Shown: positions 1-9,243, numbered from the stretch's first letter. The stretch is 64,000 nt of DNA from an uncultured Clostridia bacterium (GCA_947631085.1 CANRJY010000003.1:62001-126000); one strand, 5' to 3'. Notes: generated by a model from the sequence alone, not told the origin. A program made the numbers and translations.

Positions 1-949
1 AAATATTTCCCTCCGTGTAGCACCATGAATTTTTTGCGACCGCCGTATCGGTCTGCCAAACATAGGGCTTAGCGTCGGCAAATTGTCCGCGCTCGACATC
101 GGGTACGGCGGCGCCGAACATGAACGCGTCATGCTTGTAGGTTATGACGACCTCCTCGCCCCACTCCTCGGCGCGGTTGTAATAATACGCCGCGAATTTT
201 TTCAGATACGGTTTTACCGAGCTGTGTTGGATCCACCAGTCAAAATAAATTATTTTCGGACGGTACTTATCCACTATTTCGCAGCAGCGGCAAAGCCAGT
301 CGTTTAAAAATTCTTCCGTAGGCGCAGGCTCGGAAAACAAATCATGATGGTTTGCCTCACTCATTGACGGCCAGTAAAAATCGCCGCGCTTGAGAGGCTC
401 TTTTATATCGGAGTCAAATTCCTTGCCGTGTCCCATAAAAAACCAGTGCTCGACCCGATGACTTGACGCGCCGTTTATCAAACCCCTGTCGGCGCATTCC
501 CTTGACAGCTCGCCGAGCACATCGCGGCAGGGTCCCATTTTCTTCGCGTTCCAGTCCGAAAGCGCGCTCTCATACATTTGAAATCCGTCATGGTGTTCCG
601 CCACAGGCACGACATACTGCGCGCCGGCGGCTTTGAAAAGCTCCGCCCATTCCGACGCGCTGAAATTTTCCGCCTTAAACATGGGGATAAAATCCTTGTA
701 GCCGAAATTCTTATGCATACCGTAGGTCTTTATATGATGCTCGTATTCGCGGCTTCCCTGTATGTACATATTCCTCGAGTACCACTCGCTTCCGAACGCG
801 GGAACGGAGTACACTCCCCAATGAATAAATATACCGAATTTTGCCTGCTTATACCATTCGGGAACGCGGTACCGCGTCAGAGACTCCCATGTGTCCTTGT
901 ATTTGCCGTTCGCGATGACGGCGTCGATTTCATTTAGATATTCAATCAT
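1..949 (-). CDS. Alpha-L-fucosidase-like GH29 glycoside hydrolase, C-terminus cut by window edge
   Basis: Reading the minus strand from ATG at 947-949 gives an open frame to base 1. It follows a GGGGGAG ribosome-binding site. The protein starts MIEYLNEIDAVIANG and has the GH29 hallmarks WYKQAKFGIFIHWG near residues 27-40, then SEWYSRNMY, AEHHDGFQM and IIYFDWW. GH29 enzymes are retaining hydrolases that remove terminal L-fucose from glycans, and the Asp of the FDWW stretch is the expected nucleophile region. No signal peptide is visible, so a cytoplasmic enzyme acting on imported oligosaccharides is likely. About 316 residues are seen; the C-terminal beta-sandwich region lies outside the window. 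It is divergent from the amino-acid transporter operon, and the two share a 246-bp intergenic region. Confidence 0.9.
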   Translation of the reverse strand, partial: MIEYLNEIDAVIANGKYKDTWESLTRYRVPEWYKQAKFGIFIHWGVYSVPAFGSEWYSRNMYIQGSREYEHHIKTYGMHKNFGYKDFIPMFKAENFSASEWAELFKAAGAQYVVPVAEHHDGFQMYESALSDWNAKKMGPCRDVLGELSRECADRGLINGASSHRVEHWFFMGHGKEFDSDIKEPLKRGDFYWPSMSEANHHDLFSEPAPTEEFLNDWLCRCCEIVDKYRPKIIYFDWWIQHSSVKPYLKKFAAYYYNRAEEWGEEVVITYKHDAFMFGAAVPDVERGQFADAKPYVWQTDTAVAKNSWCYTEGNI

Positions 950-1078
950 TTTTACTCCCCCTTACAGTCAATTATAATATATTTTCCGCTTCGACGCAAT
1001 ACATTGATCGTAAAATTATGGATTTTTGCTTATCCGCGGCTATCCTTTATTTTGAACTGTTAACTTTTTGTGAACTTA

Positions 1079-1107
1079 TTGACATTGTTTATGAATTTGT
1101 GTATAAT
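1079..1107 (+). promoter_or_regulatory. Sigma-A promoter of the amino-acid ABC transporter operon
   Basis: TTGACA at 1079-1084, a 17-bp spacer ending TTTGTG, and TATAAT at 1102-1107. It lies about 90 bp upstream of the first permease start and no gene covers it. Confidence 0.8.
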
Positions 1108-1195
1108 ATTAACTTGCAGAAAGAAATTCGCGTATCGGCGAAAGTCGGCGTATAATATTGTATATAATTGTTTCAAGAGGGTGACCGGAAAACTT

Positions 1196-1855
1196 ATGAA
1201 TTGGGATTTTATTTGGGAATATCTGCCGCTGTATAAGGATGCCGCGCTGCTTACGGTCAAAATCGGATGGCTGGGAATAGCTATAGCGATAGTTATAGGG
1301 TTTCTCTGCGCGATCGCGCTGTATTTCAAAGTGCCGGTTCTCAGGCGGATAGTTTCTGTGTACATAGAAATAAGCCGCAACACGCCGCTTCTTATTCAGC
1401 TTTTCTTCATATACTACGCGCTGCCGAAAATCGGAATCCCCACAAATCCCGAAGCATGCGGAGTGGCGGGACTCGCGTTTTTGGGCGGCAGCTATATGGC
1501 TGAGGCGTTTCGGAGCGGCTTGGAGGCGATAGAACCGATACAAATGGAGAGCGCGCTGAGCTTGGGCTTGGAAAAATCGCAGGCGCTAAGGCACGTTATA
1601 ATGCCGCAGGCGGTTTCGATAAGCGTTCCCGCGTTTGTGGCGAACGTGATATTTTTGCTAAAGGAAACAAGTGTATTCAGCGCGGTGAGCCTGATGGACT
1701 TGATGTTCACCGCGAAGGACTTGATCGGGCTTTACTACAAGACCACGGAAAGTCTTTTAATGCTGGTTGTATTTTATTTAATAATCCTGCTTCCGGTTTC
1801 AATTCTCGGAAGCGTCCTCGAAAGGAGGCTGCGCCATGCCGGATTTGGGTCTTGA
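1196..1855 (+). CDS. Polar amino-acid ABC transporter permease (first of pair)
   Basis: This is a 219-residue HisM/GlnP-type inner-membrane permease. It has hydrophobic segments at about 15-45, 60-85, 95-115, 150-175 and 190-215, and the EAA loop SYMAEAFRSGLEAI at about 98-140 that contacts the ATPase. ATG 1196 is chosen because AGAGGGTGA lies about 10 bp upstream; longer in-frame readings would start too close to, or before, that site. It overlaps the next permease by 20 bp, consistent with translational coupling. With the downstream permease, ATPase and lipoprotein it forms a complete importer for a polar amino acid. The exact substrate cannot be read from the permease. Confidence 0.88.
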   Translation: MNWDFIWEYLPLYKDAALLTVKIGWLGIAIAIVIGFLCAIALYFKVPVLRRIVSVYIEISRNTPLLIQLFFIYYALPKIGIPTNPEACGVAGLAFLGGSYMAEAFRSGLEAIEPIQMESALSLGLEKSQALRHVIMPQAVSISVPAFVANVIFLLKETSVFSAVSLMDLMFTAKDLIGLYYKTTESLLMLVVFYLIILLPVSILGSVLERRLRHAGFGS

Positions 1856-2510
1856 CGTACTCTTTAAGGGGAAAAACATGATACGTCTTTTGGGCGGACT
1901 TTGGGTCGCGGTCAAGATAAGCCTTATTTCCGTCGCGATAAGCATACCGCTCGGAATTTTGCTGGGCATAATAATGACTTCAAAAAACCCTATCATAAAG
2001 GCGGTAACGCGCGTATATCTCGAATTTATACGCATAATGCCGCAGCTTGTGCTGTTGTTTATCGTGTTCTTCGGCACAACGAGCGCGCTTGGGGTAAACA
2101 TATCGGGCGAGCTCGCGTCGGTGATAGTATTTACCGCGTGGGGCACGGCAGAGATGGGCGATTTGGTTCGCGGAGCGCTCATAAGCATACCGAAGCACCA
2201 GTACGAAAGCGCGGCGGCGCTGACATTAACGCCCTCGCAGACGTATTTATATGTGATAATACCGCAGACGGTAAGGCGGCTGATACCGCTTTCCATAAAC
2301 CTTATTACGCGAATGATAAAAACGACGAGCCTTATCCTCATGATAGGCGTCGTAGAGGTTTTAAAGGTCGCGCAGCAGATAATAGAGGCGAACAGAATGT
2401 CAAGCCCGAACGCGGCGTTCGGAGTTTATCTGACGGTTCTTCTGATGTATTTTATAATCTGCTGGCCGATAAGTATGCTGGCAAAACGGCTTGAAAAGAA
2501 ATGGGGGTGA
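1836..2510 (+). CDS. Polar amino-acid ABC transporter permease (second of pair)
   Basis: This 224-residue permease is homologous to the preceding one. It has the EAA loop (GTAEMGDLVRGALISIP and following, about residues 102-145) and five hydrophobic segments. Its start overlaps the end of the first permease gene and its end lies just before the ATPase start. Family knowledge says such pairs form the heterodimeric channel of glutamate/aspartate/cystine-type importers. Confidence 0.88.
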   Translation: MPDLGLDVLFKGKNMIRLLGGLWVAVKISLISVAISIPLGILLGIIMTSKNPIIKAVTRVYLEFIRIMPQLVLLFIVFFGTTSALGVNISGELASVIVFTAWGTAEMGDLVRGALISIPKHQYESAAALTLTPSQTYLYVIIPQTVRRLIPLSINLITRMIKTTSLILMIGVVEVLKVAQQIIEANRMSSPNAAFGVYLTVLLMYFIICWPISMLAKRLEKKWG

Positions 2511-2514
2511 ACGA

Positions 2515-3279
2515 ATGGCTGAGGAATTATTGAAAATCGAGCATCTGACAAAGCGCTTCGACGATAACACCGTCCTCGACGATATAAGCTTTACCGTCCA
2601 TAAGGGCGAGGTGATCGTCGTGGTAGGCCCGTCGGGCTGCGGAAAGAGCACGATGCTGCGCTGCATAAACGCGCTCGAGCCTATCCAAGGCGGAAAAATC
2701 ACGATCAACGGCGACGAGATCGTATACGGCAGCAAAAATCTGTCGTCGCTCAGACAGCGGATAGGAATGGTATTCCAGAGCTATGATTTGTTCCCTCATT
2801 TAAACGTCCTTGACAACATTCTGTTAGCGCCGACAAAGGCGCAGAAGCGCAAAAAGGACGAGGTTACAAAAGAAGCGATGGAGCTTTTGAAGCGCGTGGG
2901 GCTCGAGGATAAGGCGAAAAGCTATCCGAGGCAGCTCTCCGGAGGACAGAAGCAGCGCGTAGCGATAGTGCGCGCTCTGTGTATGCACCCCGAAATGATG
3001 CTGTTCGACGAGGTGACGGCGGCTCTCGATCCCGAAATGGTACGCGAAGTGCTCGACGTTATGCTCGGGCTTGCGAAGCGCGGCATGACGATGATTATAG
3101 TTACGCACGAGATGCAGTTCGCGAAAGCCATAGCGGACAGGGTGCTGTTTCTCGAAAACGGCAAAATCATCGAGGACGCGGATCCGGACACGTTCTTTGA
3201 AAATCCGAAAACGGAAAGGGCAAAACAATTTTTAAATATTTTCAGTTTTGAAAGGAGTAAGGAAAATGAAGAAATTTAA
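2515..3279 (+). CDS. Polar amino-acid ABC transporter ATP-binding protein
   Basis: A 254-residue GlnQ/HisP-type ATPase. Walker A is GPSGCGKST (residues 38-46), the Q-loop is VFQSYDLFPH, the signature is LSGGQKQR (about 142-149), Walker B is MMLFDEVTAALDPE (about 162-175), and the switch His is in VTHEMQFA. The D-loop region reads DEVTAALDP rather than the commoner DEPTSALDP, a variation known in this family. ATG 2515 is preferred over an upstream in-frame start because GGGGGTGA lies 5-12 bp before it. It powers import through the two upstream permeases. Its end overlaps the binding-protein start by 14 bp. Confidence 0.93.
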   Translation: MAEELLKIEHLTKRFDDNTVLDDISFTVHKGEVIVVVGPSGCGKSTMLRCINALEPIQGGKITINGDEIVYGSKNLSSLRQRIGMVFQSYDLFPHLNVLDNILLAPTKAQKRKKDEVTKEAMELLKRVGLEDKAKSYPRQLSGGQKQRVAIVRALCMHPEMMLFDEVTAALDPEMVREVLDVMLGLAKRGMTMIIVTHEMQFAKAIADRVLFLENGKIIEDADPDTFFENPKTERAKQFLNIFSFERSKENEEI

Positions 3280-4153
3280 GTTTATCACAGCAGTAACGCT
3301 TGCACTGACGGCGGCTTTGTCGCTCGCGTCATGCGGCGGAGGAAACGCTCCGGCGACGGACGGCGCGGACACGTCGGACACCGCCTCAACGGGCGCGGTT
3401 TACCGCACGATCGACGAGATCAAGGAGAGCGGCGAGATTAATATCGGCGTGTTCTCCGACAAGCACCCGTTCGGCTATGTTGACGAAAACAGCGAGTATC
3501 AGGGCTACGACGTTTATTTCGCAAAGCGCATAGGCGAGGATTTGGGAGTTAAAGTAAACTTCGTATCGACCGAGGCGGCTAACAGAATCGAGTATCTTAA
3601 GACCGGCAAGGTCGACGTGGTTCTCGCGAACTTCACCGTAACGCCCGAAAGAGCGGAGGAGGTTGATTTCGCGCTTCCGTACATGAACGTATCGCTCGGC
3701 GTTGTCTCGCCCGAAAGCAAGCCGATCACATCGCTTGACGAGTGGAACGCGGACGACGAGATGATAGTAATTTCAGGCACGACCGCCGAGACATATCTCA
3801 CGCAGAATTATCCCGACATAAAGCTTCAGAAATACGACACATACGCAAACGCGAAGAGCGCACTTGAAAACGGCAGCGCGGCTGCATGGGCTAACGACAA
3901 TACCGAGGTTATAGCATACTCGCTTTCGACAACGGGCTACACCGTTGGGATCCCGACGCTCGGCAGCAAGGATACGATCGCTCCGGCTGTATCGAAGGGT
4001 AACGAGAGCGTGCTGGGCTGGCTTAACGACGAAATCGCGGCTCTCGGCTCGGAGAAATTCTTCCACGCCGATTATGAGGCGACTCTCGCCGACACATACG
4101 GACTTGATTACGAGGAAGAGCTTGTAATCGAGGGCGGAACCGTAGCGGAATAA
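3266..4153 (+). CDS. Amino-acid ABC transporter substrate-binding lipoprotein
   Basis: A 295-residue extracellular solute-binding protein of family 3 (SBP_bac_3). The N-terminus is a lipoprotein signal, MKKFKFITAVTLALT then LASC, with the lipobox Cys at residue 23, followed by a Ser/Thr/Asp-rich linker. Ligand-binding landmarks include PFGYVDENSEYQGYDVYFAK, and VDVVLANFTVTPERAEEVDF in the middle. The sequence resembles glutamate/aspartate/cysteine-type receptors, but the ligand is an inference. ATG 3266 follows AAAGGAGTAAGG. It is the last gene of the operon and is followed by a strong terminator. Confidence 0.9.
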   Translation: MKKFKFITAVTLALTAALSLASCGGGNAPATDGADTSDTASTGAVYRTIDEIKESGEINIGVFSDKHPFGYVDENSEYQGYDVYFAKRIGEDLGVKVNFVSTEAANRIEYLKTGKVDVVLANFTVTPERAEEVDFALPYMNVSLGVVSPESKPITSLDEWNADDEMIVISGTTAETYLTQNYPDIKLQKYDTYANAKSALENGSAAAWANDNTEVIAYSLSTTGYTVGIPTLGSKDTIAPAVSKGNESVLGWLNDEIAALGSEKFFHADYEATLADTYGLDYEEELVIEGGTVAE

Positions 4154-4167
4154 AAATATAAATTAAT

Positions 4168-4200
4168 AAACGGCTCTGCCGCGGCAGAGCCGTTTTGTTA
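4168..4200 (+). terminator. Rho-independent terminator after the ABC transporter operon
   Basis: The stem AAACGGCTCTGCC / GGCAGAGCCGTTT has a GC loop and is followed by TTTGTT. It separates the transporter from larB. Confidence 0.85.
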
Positions 4201-4218
4201 AAATACGGAGTTTTGGTT

Positions 4219-4965
4219 ATGGAACAGAAATATTTAAGAAAATTACTTGAGGATGTCGCCGAAGGACGTTTGGATGTGGACAGCGCCGTGCTCAAATTAA
4301 AGCTTCAGCCCTTCGAGGATTTGGGATTTGCGAAAATAGATCACCATCGCGGTATACGTCAGGGCGAAGCGGAAGTGATTTACGGAGCGGGAAAAACGCC
4401 CGAACAAATCGCAAAAATAGCGGAACGTCTGCTTGCCGGAGGACAGGAAACGGTTTTGATTACGAGAATGACGCCGCAGGCGGCCGACTATGTAAAAAAG
4501 ACGTTGCCGTTAACATATTACGAAACAGGTAAAATAGGAATTGCCGGCAAAATGCCGGAACCTGACACAAGCTCGGCGGTAGTTGTGGCAAGCGGCGGCA
4601 CAAGCGATATGCCGGTTGCGGAGGAGGCGGCTTTGACGGCTCAGGCGCTCGGGAGTCGGGTGATACGGCTGTATGACGTGGGTGTGGCGGGCATTCACCG
4701 CTTACTTTCACACGCGGAGGAAATCATGAACGCGAAGGTAATAATCGCGGTTGCCGGAATGGAGGGCGCGCTCGCGAGCGTGATCGGAGGACTTGCCGAC
4801 TGCCCCGTTATAGCTGTTCCCACGAGCGTGGGCTACGGAGCGTCCTTCGGAGGCCTTTCGGCGCTTTTGTCAATGCTTAATTCCTGCGCGAGCGGAGTGA
4901 GCGTGGTAAATATAGACAATGGCTTCGGAGCCGGATATTTGGCAAATATGATAAATCATATATAA
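4219..4965 (+). CDS. larB: LarB, pyridinium-3,5-biscarboxylic acid mononucleotide synthase
   Basis: A 248-residue PurE-like carboxylase/hydrolase. In the nickel-pincer-nucleotide pathway of lactate racemase, LarB carboxylates nicotinic acid adenine dinucleotide and hydrolyses the phosphoanhydride. Visible landmarks are DLGFAKIDHHRGIRQGEAEV near residue 34, YGAGKTPEQI, VVASGGTSDMPVAEEAA near 120-140, and the C-terminal PurE-like GLADCPVIAVPTSVGYG. ATG 4219 follows CGGAG. No larC, larE or larA is beside it. The next gene is a MATE pump, so the rest of the pathway, if present, is elsewhere. Confidence 0.85.
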   Translation: MEQKYLRKLLEDVAEGRLDVDSAVLKLKLQPFEDLGFAKIDHHRGIRQGEAEVIYGAGKTPEQIAKIAERLLAGGQETVLITRMTPQAADYVKKTLPLTYYETGKIGIAGKMPEPDTSSAVVVASGGTSDMPVAEEAALTAQALGSRVIRLYDVGVAGIHRLLSHAEEIMNAKVIIAVAGMEGALASVIGGLADCPVIAVPTSVGYGASFGGLSALLSMLNSCASGVSVVNIDNGFGAGYLANMINHI

Positions 4966-5011
4966 GGCGCATGATTAGAAATATAATTGAATTTTACGGA
5001 AGTGATACAAA

Positions 5012-6361
5012 TTGGCTGACGAAAATATACTCGGAAAAGCGCCCGTAACGGGACTTCTCTTTCGCCTCGCCGTGCCGACGGTGCTGGCGCAGCTCGTGAA
5101 TTTGCTCTACAGCGTCGTTGACAGAATTTACGTCGGGCATATCCCCGAAACGGGCTCGCTCGCGCTCGCGGGAATGGGCGTGACGTTCCCAATCGTAATG
5201 CTGATATCCGCGTTCGCCATGCTCGCGGGAGCGGGCGGCGCGCCGAGAGCCGCTATCGCGATGGGAGAGGGCGACAACGAAAAAGCCGAAAAAATTCTCG
5301 GAAACTGCGCTATGCTTCTGATAATATTTTCAATAGTTCTGTCGGCGTTTTTTCTGCTTACAAAGGATAAAATACTCCTGATGTTCGGCGCGAGCGAGAG
5401 CACTCTGCCGTATGCGTCGGATTACGTCGGAATATATCTTCTCGGAACGGTGTTTGTACAGCTTGTATTGGGACTTAATATGTTCATCACCAATCAGGGC
5501 TTTACGAAAATCAGTATGGCGACGGTCTGTATCGGCGCGGTGATAAATATTATTCTCGACCCGATTTTCATTTACGCGCTCCATATGGGTGTAAAGGGCG
5601 CGGCGCTCGCGACGATAATAGCTCAGGCGGCGTCGTGTGTATGGGTCGTGAAATTTTTGACGGGCAGGAAAACGATACTTAAAATACGGCTCAAAAATCT
5701 GAAGCTGAACCGCGCGGTGGTGCTGTCGGTACTGTCTCTCGGAATTTCGCCGTTTGTGATGAACGCAACGGAGTGTCTTATACAGCTTACCTTTAATAAC
5801 GGAATGTTAAAGTACGGAAGCGATCTGCACGTCGCGCTTATGTCGGTGCTGTTCAGCCTGACGCAGCTTATATGGATGCCGATGCAGGGCTTTTCGCAGG
5901 GCGCGCAGCCGATTATCAGCTACAACTTCGGCGCGAAAAATACAGACAGAGTGAAAAAGGCGTTTCGCGTGCTGTTCGCGGCGAGCGTGATATTTTCGGT
6001 AGCGGTGATCGGCGTAATTGAAGCGTTTCCCGACGTTTTTTTACGGCTTTTCACAAGCGACGCGGAGCTTATAAATATCGGGCGTAACGGCGTACGCGTA
6101 TTCCTCGCGGGCATGGCGATAATGGGAGCGCAGAGCGCGTGTCAGCAGACGTTTTTGGCGCTCGGAGAGGCGAAAATATCAATGTTTTTGGCGTGTCTGA
6201 GAAAAATAATCCTGCTTTTCCCGCTTGCGCTGATACTTCCCAAAATCGGAGGAATGGGCGTTTGGGGATTACTTTTGGCTGAACCCGTGAGCGACGTTAT
6301 AGCGGCTTGCACCACCACTGTAATGTTCGCGGTCAGAAGCAAGCAGATACTTAAAGCGTAG
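5012..6361 (+). CDS. MATE family multidrug/toxin efflux transporter
   Basis: A 449-residue membrane protein with about twelve hydrophobic segments and the MATE N-terminal pattern FRLAVPTVLAQLVNLLYSVV, then DRIYVGHIPETGSLALAGMG. MATE proteins export cationic drugs or metabolites using Na+ or H+ gradients. Start is TTG 5012, preceded by GGAAGTGAT. The C-terminal half repeats the fold with WMPMQGFSQGAQPIISYNFGA. Substrate is unknown. A second MATE gene lies at 11797-13155 on the other strand, and the two are only distantly similar. Confidence 0.9.
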   Translation: MADENILGKAPVTGLLFRLAVPTVLAQLVNLLYSVVDRIYVGHIPETGSLALAGMGVTFPIVMLISAFAMLAGAGGAPRAAIAMGEGDNEKAEKILGNCAMLLIIFSIVLSAFFLLTKDKILLMFGASESTLPYASDYVGIYLLGTVFVQLVLGLNMFITNQGFTKISMATVCIGAVINIILDPIFIYALHMGVKGAALATIIAQAASCVWVVKFLTGRKTILKIRLKNLKLNRAVVLSVLSLGISPFVMNATECLIQLTFNNGMLKYGSDLHVALMSVLFSLTQLIWMPMQGFSQGAQPIISYNFGAKNTDRVKKAFRVLFAASVIFSVAVIGVIEAFPDVFLRLFTSDAELINIGRNGVRVFLAGMAIMGAQSACQQTFLALGEAKISMFLACLRKIILLFPLALILPKIGGMGVWGLLLAEPVSDVIAACTTTVMFAVRSKQILKA

Positions 6362-6379
6362 ACGGAAATGGAGGAAAAC

Positions 6380-6694
6380 ATGAAAAAGGTAAAAATAACG
6401 GTTATGAAAATCACGCGCCATACCGATTTGATGGAGAAATACGAAAACCCGCTTGAGAACGCGTGCGATATGCAAGTGGGACAGGTATTTATCGCGAACG
6501 GCTGGCAAAAGCCCGAAAACTTCTGTGACAGCGCGTGGGATAGCGTGTCGCCGTTTGTCATGACTCTCGCTTACGGCGGCGAGGATATTTACGGCGGATG
6601 GATGAAAAATAAAAAATCCGCCATGATTTCCTGCAACGACGGATTTCGTCCGGTGAGCTTTCTGCTCGAAGCTACGGATATTGACGCGGACTGA
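6380..6694 (+). CDS. TIGR04076-like small protein of unknown function
   Basis: A 104-residue soluble protein that starts MKKVKITVMKITRHTDLMEK and contains CDMQVGQVFIANGWQKPENFCDSAW and VMTLAYGGEDIYGGWM, the pattern I associate with the TIGR04076 family. No catalytic residues are assigned for that family. ATG 6380 is chosen because ATGGAGGA lies 6-13 bp upstream; the ATG at 6368 is itself part of the Shine-Dalgarno region. It follows the MATE gene by 18 bp and may be cotranscribed with it. Confidence 0.72.
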   Translation: MKKVKITVMKITRHTDLMEKYENPLENACDMQVGQVFIANGWQKPENFCDSAWDSVSPFVMTLAYGGEDIYGGWMKNKKSAMISCNDGFRPVSFLLEATDIDAD

Positions 6695-6716
6695 ATAAAA
6701 AATCCCGAAAAATATG

Positions 6717-6745
6717 TTGCAAGATCGACAAAAATATGATAAAAT
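6717..6745 (+). promoter_or_regulatory. Sigma-A promoter of leuC
   Basis: TTGCAA at 6717-6722, a 17-bp spacer, and TAAAAT at 6740-6745, about 30 bp upstream of leuC. I see no T-box or leucine leader peptide in the short untranslated region. Confidence 0.65.
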
Positions 6746-6776
6746 AATTTGTAAATATAATTCAGAGGTGATATAA

Positions 6777-8042
6777 ATGTCAATGACAATGACGCAGAAA
6801 ATTCTTGCCGCGGCGGCGGGACAGGAGTCCGTCAAGGCGGGAGATTTGATTATGGCGGATTTGAATTTGGTTTTGGGCAACGATATAACGTCGCCCGTCG
6901 CTATCAACGAGCTTGATAAGATTGGCGGCGGCGTGTTTGACAAGGCGAAAATCGCGCTCGTACCCGACCATTTCACGCCTAACAAGGATATTAAATCGGC
7001 GCAGCAGGCGCTCAAAGTACGCAAATTCGCTAACAAAAACGACATCGTGAACTACTTTGAGGTAGGCGAGGTCGGAATAGAGCACGCGCTCCTTCCCGAA
7101 AAGGGACTTGTTGTAGCGGGTGACGTTGTGATAGGCGCGGACTCGCATACCTGTACATACGGCGCTCTCGGCGCGTTCTCGACGGGCGTAGGCTCGACTG
7201 ATATGGCGGCGGGCATGGCTACGGGCAAGGCGTGGTTCAAAGTCCCCGAGGCGATAAAGTTTAATCTTACGGGCAAGCTCAACAAGTATGTGAGCGGCAA
7301 GGATTTGATTTTGCATATAATCGGCATGATAGGCGTGGATGGAGCGCTTTATAAGTCAATGGAATTTACGGGAGAGGGTATGCACTCGCTCACAATGGAC
7401 GACCGTTTCACTATCGCGAACATGGCGATCGAAGCCGGAGCGAAGAACGGCATTTTCGAGGTTGACGACCTCACGGTTGAGTATATGAAATCTCATTCGG
7501 ACAGAGAATACAAGGTATTTACAGCCGACGCGGACGCGGAATATGTTAAGGTTATAGACATAGATTTGTCGAAGGTACCGCACACGGTAGCGTTCCCGCA
7601 CTTACCCGAAAACGCGCGCACTCCCGAAAACTGGGGCGACGTCGCGATCGATCAGGTCGTGATAGGCTCATGTACCAACGGAAGAATTTCCGATTTAAGA
7701 CGCGCGGCTGAAATTTTAAAGGGCAAAAAGGTAAAGAAGGGCATACGCGCTATAGTGTTCCCGGCTACGCAGGCGGTTTATCTCGAAGCGTTAAAGGACG
7801 GAACGCTCGCGGCGCTCGTTGAGGCTGGCTGCGTAATTTCCGCTCCGACCTGCGGACCGTGCTTGGGCGGTCACATGGGTATCTTAGCCGAGGGCGAGAG
7901 ATGCGTTTCGACCACGAACAGAAACTTCGTAGGACGTATGGGACACGTCGAGAGCGAGGTATACCTTGCAAGCCCCGAGGTAGCGGCGGCTTCGGCAATT
8001 ACCGGCAAAATTTCTTCCCCCGAGGAGGTTATGGCTGATTAA
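6777..8042 (+). CDS. leuC: 3-isopropylmalate dehydratase large subunit
   Basis: A 421-residue aconitase-family protein that isomerises 2- and 3-isopropylmalate in leucine synthesis, with LeuD as partner. The [4Fe-4S] ligands are visible: Cys299 in GSCTNGR, and Cys359 and Cys362 in [30 protein letters not shown] is the family substrate-binding stretch. Start ATG 6777 follows AGAGGTGAT. The length fits the short, archaeal/clostridial-type LeuC (about 420 residues) rather than the 465-residue enterobacterial type. Confidence 0.96.
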   Translation: MSMTMTQKILAAAAGQESVKAGDLIMADLNLVLGNDITSPVAINELDKIGGGVFDKAKIALVPDHFTPNKDIKSAQQALKVRKFANKNDIVNYFEVGEVGIEHALLPEKGLVVAGDVVIGADSHTCTYGALGAFSTGVGSTDMAAGMATGKAWFKVPEAIKFNLTGKLNKYVSGKDLILHIIGMIGVDGALYKSMEFTGEGMHSLTMDDRFTIANMAIEAGAKNGIFEVDDLTVEYMKSHSDREYKVFTADADAEYVKVIDIDLSKVPHTVAFPHLPENARTPENWGDVAIDQVVIGSCTNGRISDLRRAAEILKGKKVKKGIRAIVFPATQAVYLEALKDGTLAALVEAGCVISAPTCGPCLGGHMGILAEGERCVSTTNRNFVGRMGHVESEVYLASPEVAAASAITGKISSPEEVMAD

Positions 8043-8167
8043 ATTTCCGCATCTCACCGCCAAATCCGCAGAGGCGGTACAGCGCGTACAGCACTCTGCG
8101 TATCTGACGGCAATCTGCGAAAATTTTCTCCAGCCATATCATGTAAAATAATGAAAGGAATGAGACT

Positions 8168-8659
8168 ATGAAAGCAAACGGAAAAGCCATAAAATACGGC
8201 GATAATATAGACACCGACGTAATAATCCCCGCGAGATATTTAAACACGACCGACCCCGCGGAGCTTGCGTCGCACTGTATGGAGGATATCGACAAGAATT
8301 TTGTAAATAATCACTCCAAAGGCGACATAATGATAGGCGGCGCGAATTTCGGCTGCGGCTCGTCGCGCGAGCACGCTCCGATAGCGATCAAGGCGAGCGG
8401 TATTTCGTGCGTGATCGCGAAGGATTTTGCGAGAATATTTTTCAGAAACTCAATAAATATCGGTCTCCCGATACTCGAATGCGCCGAAGCGTCGGCGGGC
8501 ATTGACGCGGGCGACGAGGTAGAGGTAGATTTCGACACCGGCGTTATCACGAACAAGACAAAGAACGCCGCATACCAAGCGGCGGCGTTCCCGCCGTTCA
8601 TGCAGGGAATTATCAACGCCGGCGGGCTGGTGGAGTATATAAAGAAGAATAACGGATAA
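8168..8659 (+). CDS. leuD: 3-isopropylmalate dehydratase small subunit
   Basis: A 163-residue swivelling-domain partner of LeuC. The signature [19 protein letters not shown] lies near residue 60, and the N-terminal [17 protein letters not shown] is typical. Start ATG 8168 follows GAAAGGAATGA. The 125-bp gap after leuC shows no obvious regulatory structure. The expected downstream neighbour is leuB, but a two-gene DUF4258/zinc-finger module has been inserted first. Confidence 0.96.
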   Translation: MKANGKAIKYGDNIDTDVIIPARYLNTTDPAELASHCMEDIDKNFVNNHSKGDIMIGGANFGCGSSREHAPIAIKASGISCVIAKDFARIFFRNSINIGLPILECAEASAGIDAGDEVEVDFDTGVITNKTKNAAYQAAAFPPFMQGIINAGGLVEYIKKNNG

Positions 8660-8675
8660 AGGGATAGGTGTAGAA

Positions 8676-9005
8676 GTGTCAACGCTGCCATATACTATAA
8701 AAGAACTGAGGACAGCGTGCGAACAAAAGCGCATTATATGGCGCGAGCACGCGGCTGACCGGATGCTTGGACGCGGTATATTGAGAAGTGAAGTTATACG
8801 AGGTATCATGCGAGGGGAGATAATTGAGGAATATCCAAAGGATTACCCGATACCGAGCTGTCTTATTCTGGGGTTTGTCAAAGCGGGCAAACCTATTCAT
8901 GTAGTGTGCAGTATGGAGGACAATTACATTTACATTATTACCGCTTACGAGCCTAATCTTTTTAAATGGGAAAATGATTTCAAAACAAGGAGGAATACGC
9001 TGTGA
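8676..9005 (+). CDS. DUF4258 protein, putative toxin of a toxin-antitoxin-like pair (copy 1)
   Basis: A 109-residue protein with the DUF4258 pattern: RIIWREHAADRMLGRGI, then VIRGIMRGEIIEEYP, PSCLILGFV, PIHVVCS and YIYIITAYEP. DUF4258 proteins resemble RelE/MqsR-type small toxins and are often followed by YgiT-type zinc-finger/HTH partners, as here. The start is GTG 8676 after GGGATAGGTG. Its stop overlaps the next gene's GTG start (GTGA), so the two are translationally coupled. It is 47% or so similar by eye to the protein at 27183-27500. Toxicity is inferred from the family, not shown by the sequence. Confidence 0.75.
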   Translation: MSTLPYTIKELRTACEQKRIIWREHAADRMLGRGILRSEVIRGIMRGEIIEEYPKDYPIPSCLILGFVKAGKPIHVVCSMEDNYIYIITAYEPNLFKWENDFKTRRNTL

Positions 9006-9226
9006 AGTGTGCTGAATGCGGAAAAGAAATGATTATGAAAAACAAAACGTATGTTGCAAATCTCGAAAACTGCGTGATAGTTATAAAAAACGTGCCGGCA
9101 TATATCTGCTCATGCGGTGAGGCGTATTACTCTGACGAGGTTTTTGAACGGCTCGAACAAATTGTGTTGACGCTTAAACAGGTTATAAACGATGTTGCCG
9201 TGGTGGATTACACGAAAGCGGCATAA
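9002..9226 (+). CDS. YgiT/MqsA-type zinc-finger protein, putative antitoxin (copy 1)
   Basis: A 74-residue protein. It has CxxC at residues 3-6, a second CxC at about 36-38 ([19 protein letters not shown]) and no C-terminal Xre HTH, so it is the short zinc-domain-only form. It starts at GTG 9002, overlapping the stop of the DUF4258 gene. It lies 17 bp before leuB and so must be cotranscribed with leuCDB unless it has its own promoter. A second such pair is at 26936-27500. Confidence 0.75.
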   Translation: MKCAECGKEMIMKNKTYVANLENCVIVIKNVPAYICSCGEAYYSDEVFERLEQIVLTLKQVINDVAVVDYTKAA

Positions 9227-9243
9227 AAGAAAGGAAAATAATT

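Noticed and set aside
1070-1195. Earlier starts for the first permease
   Set aside because: They lie at or upstream of the promoter and encode no family-like sequence; ATG 1196 has the proper Shine-Dalgarno spacing.
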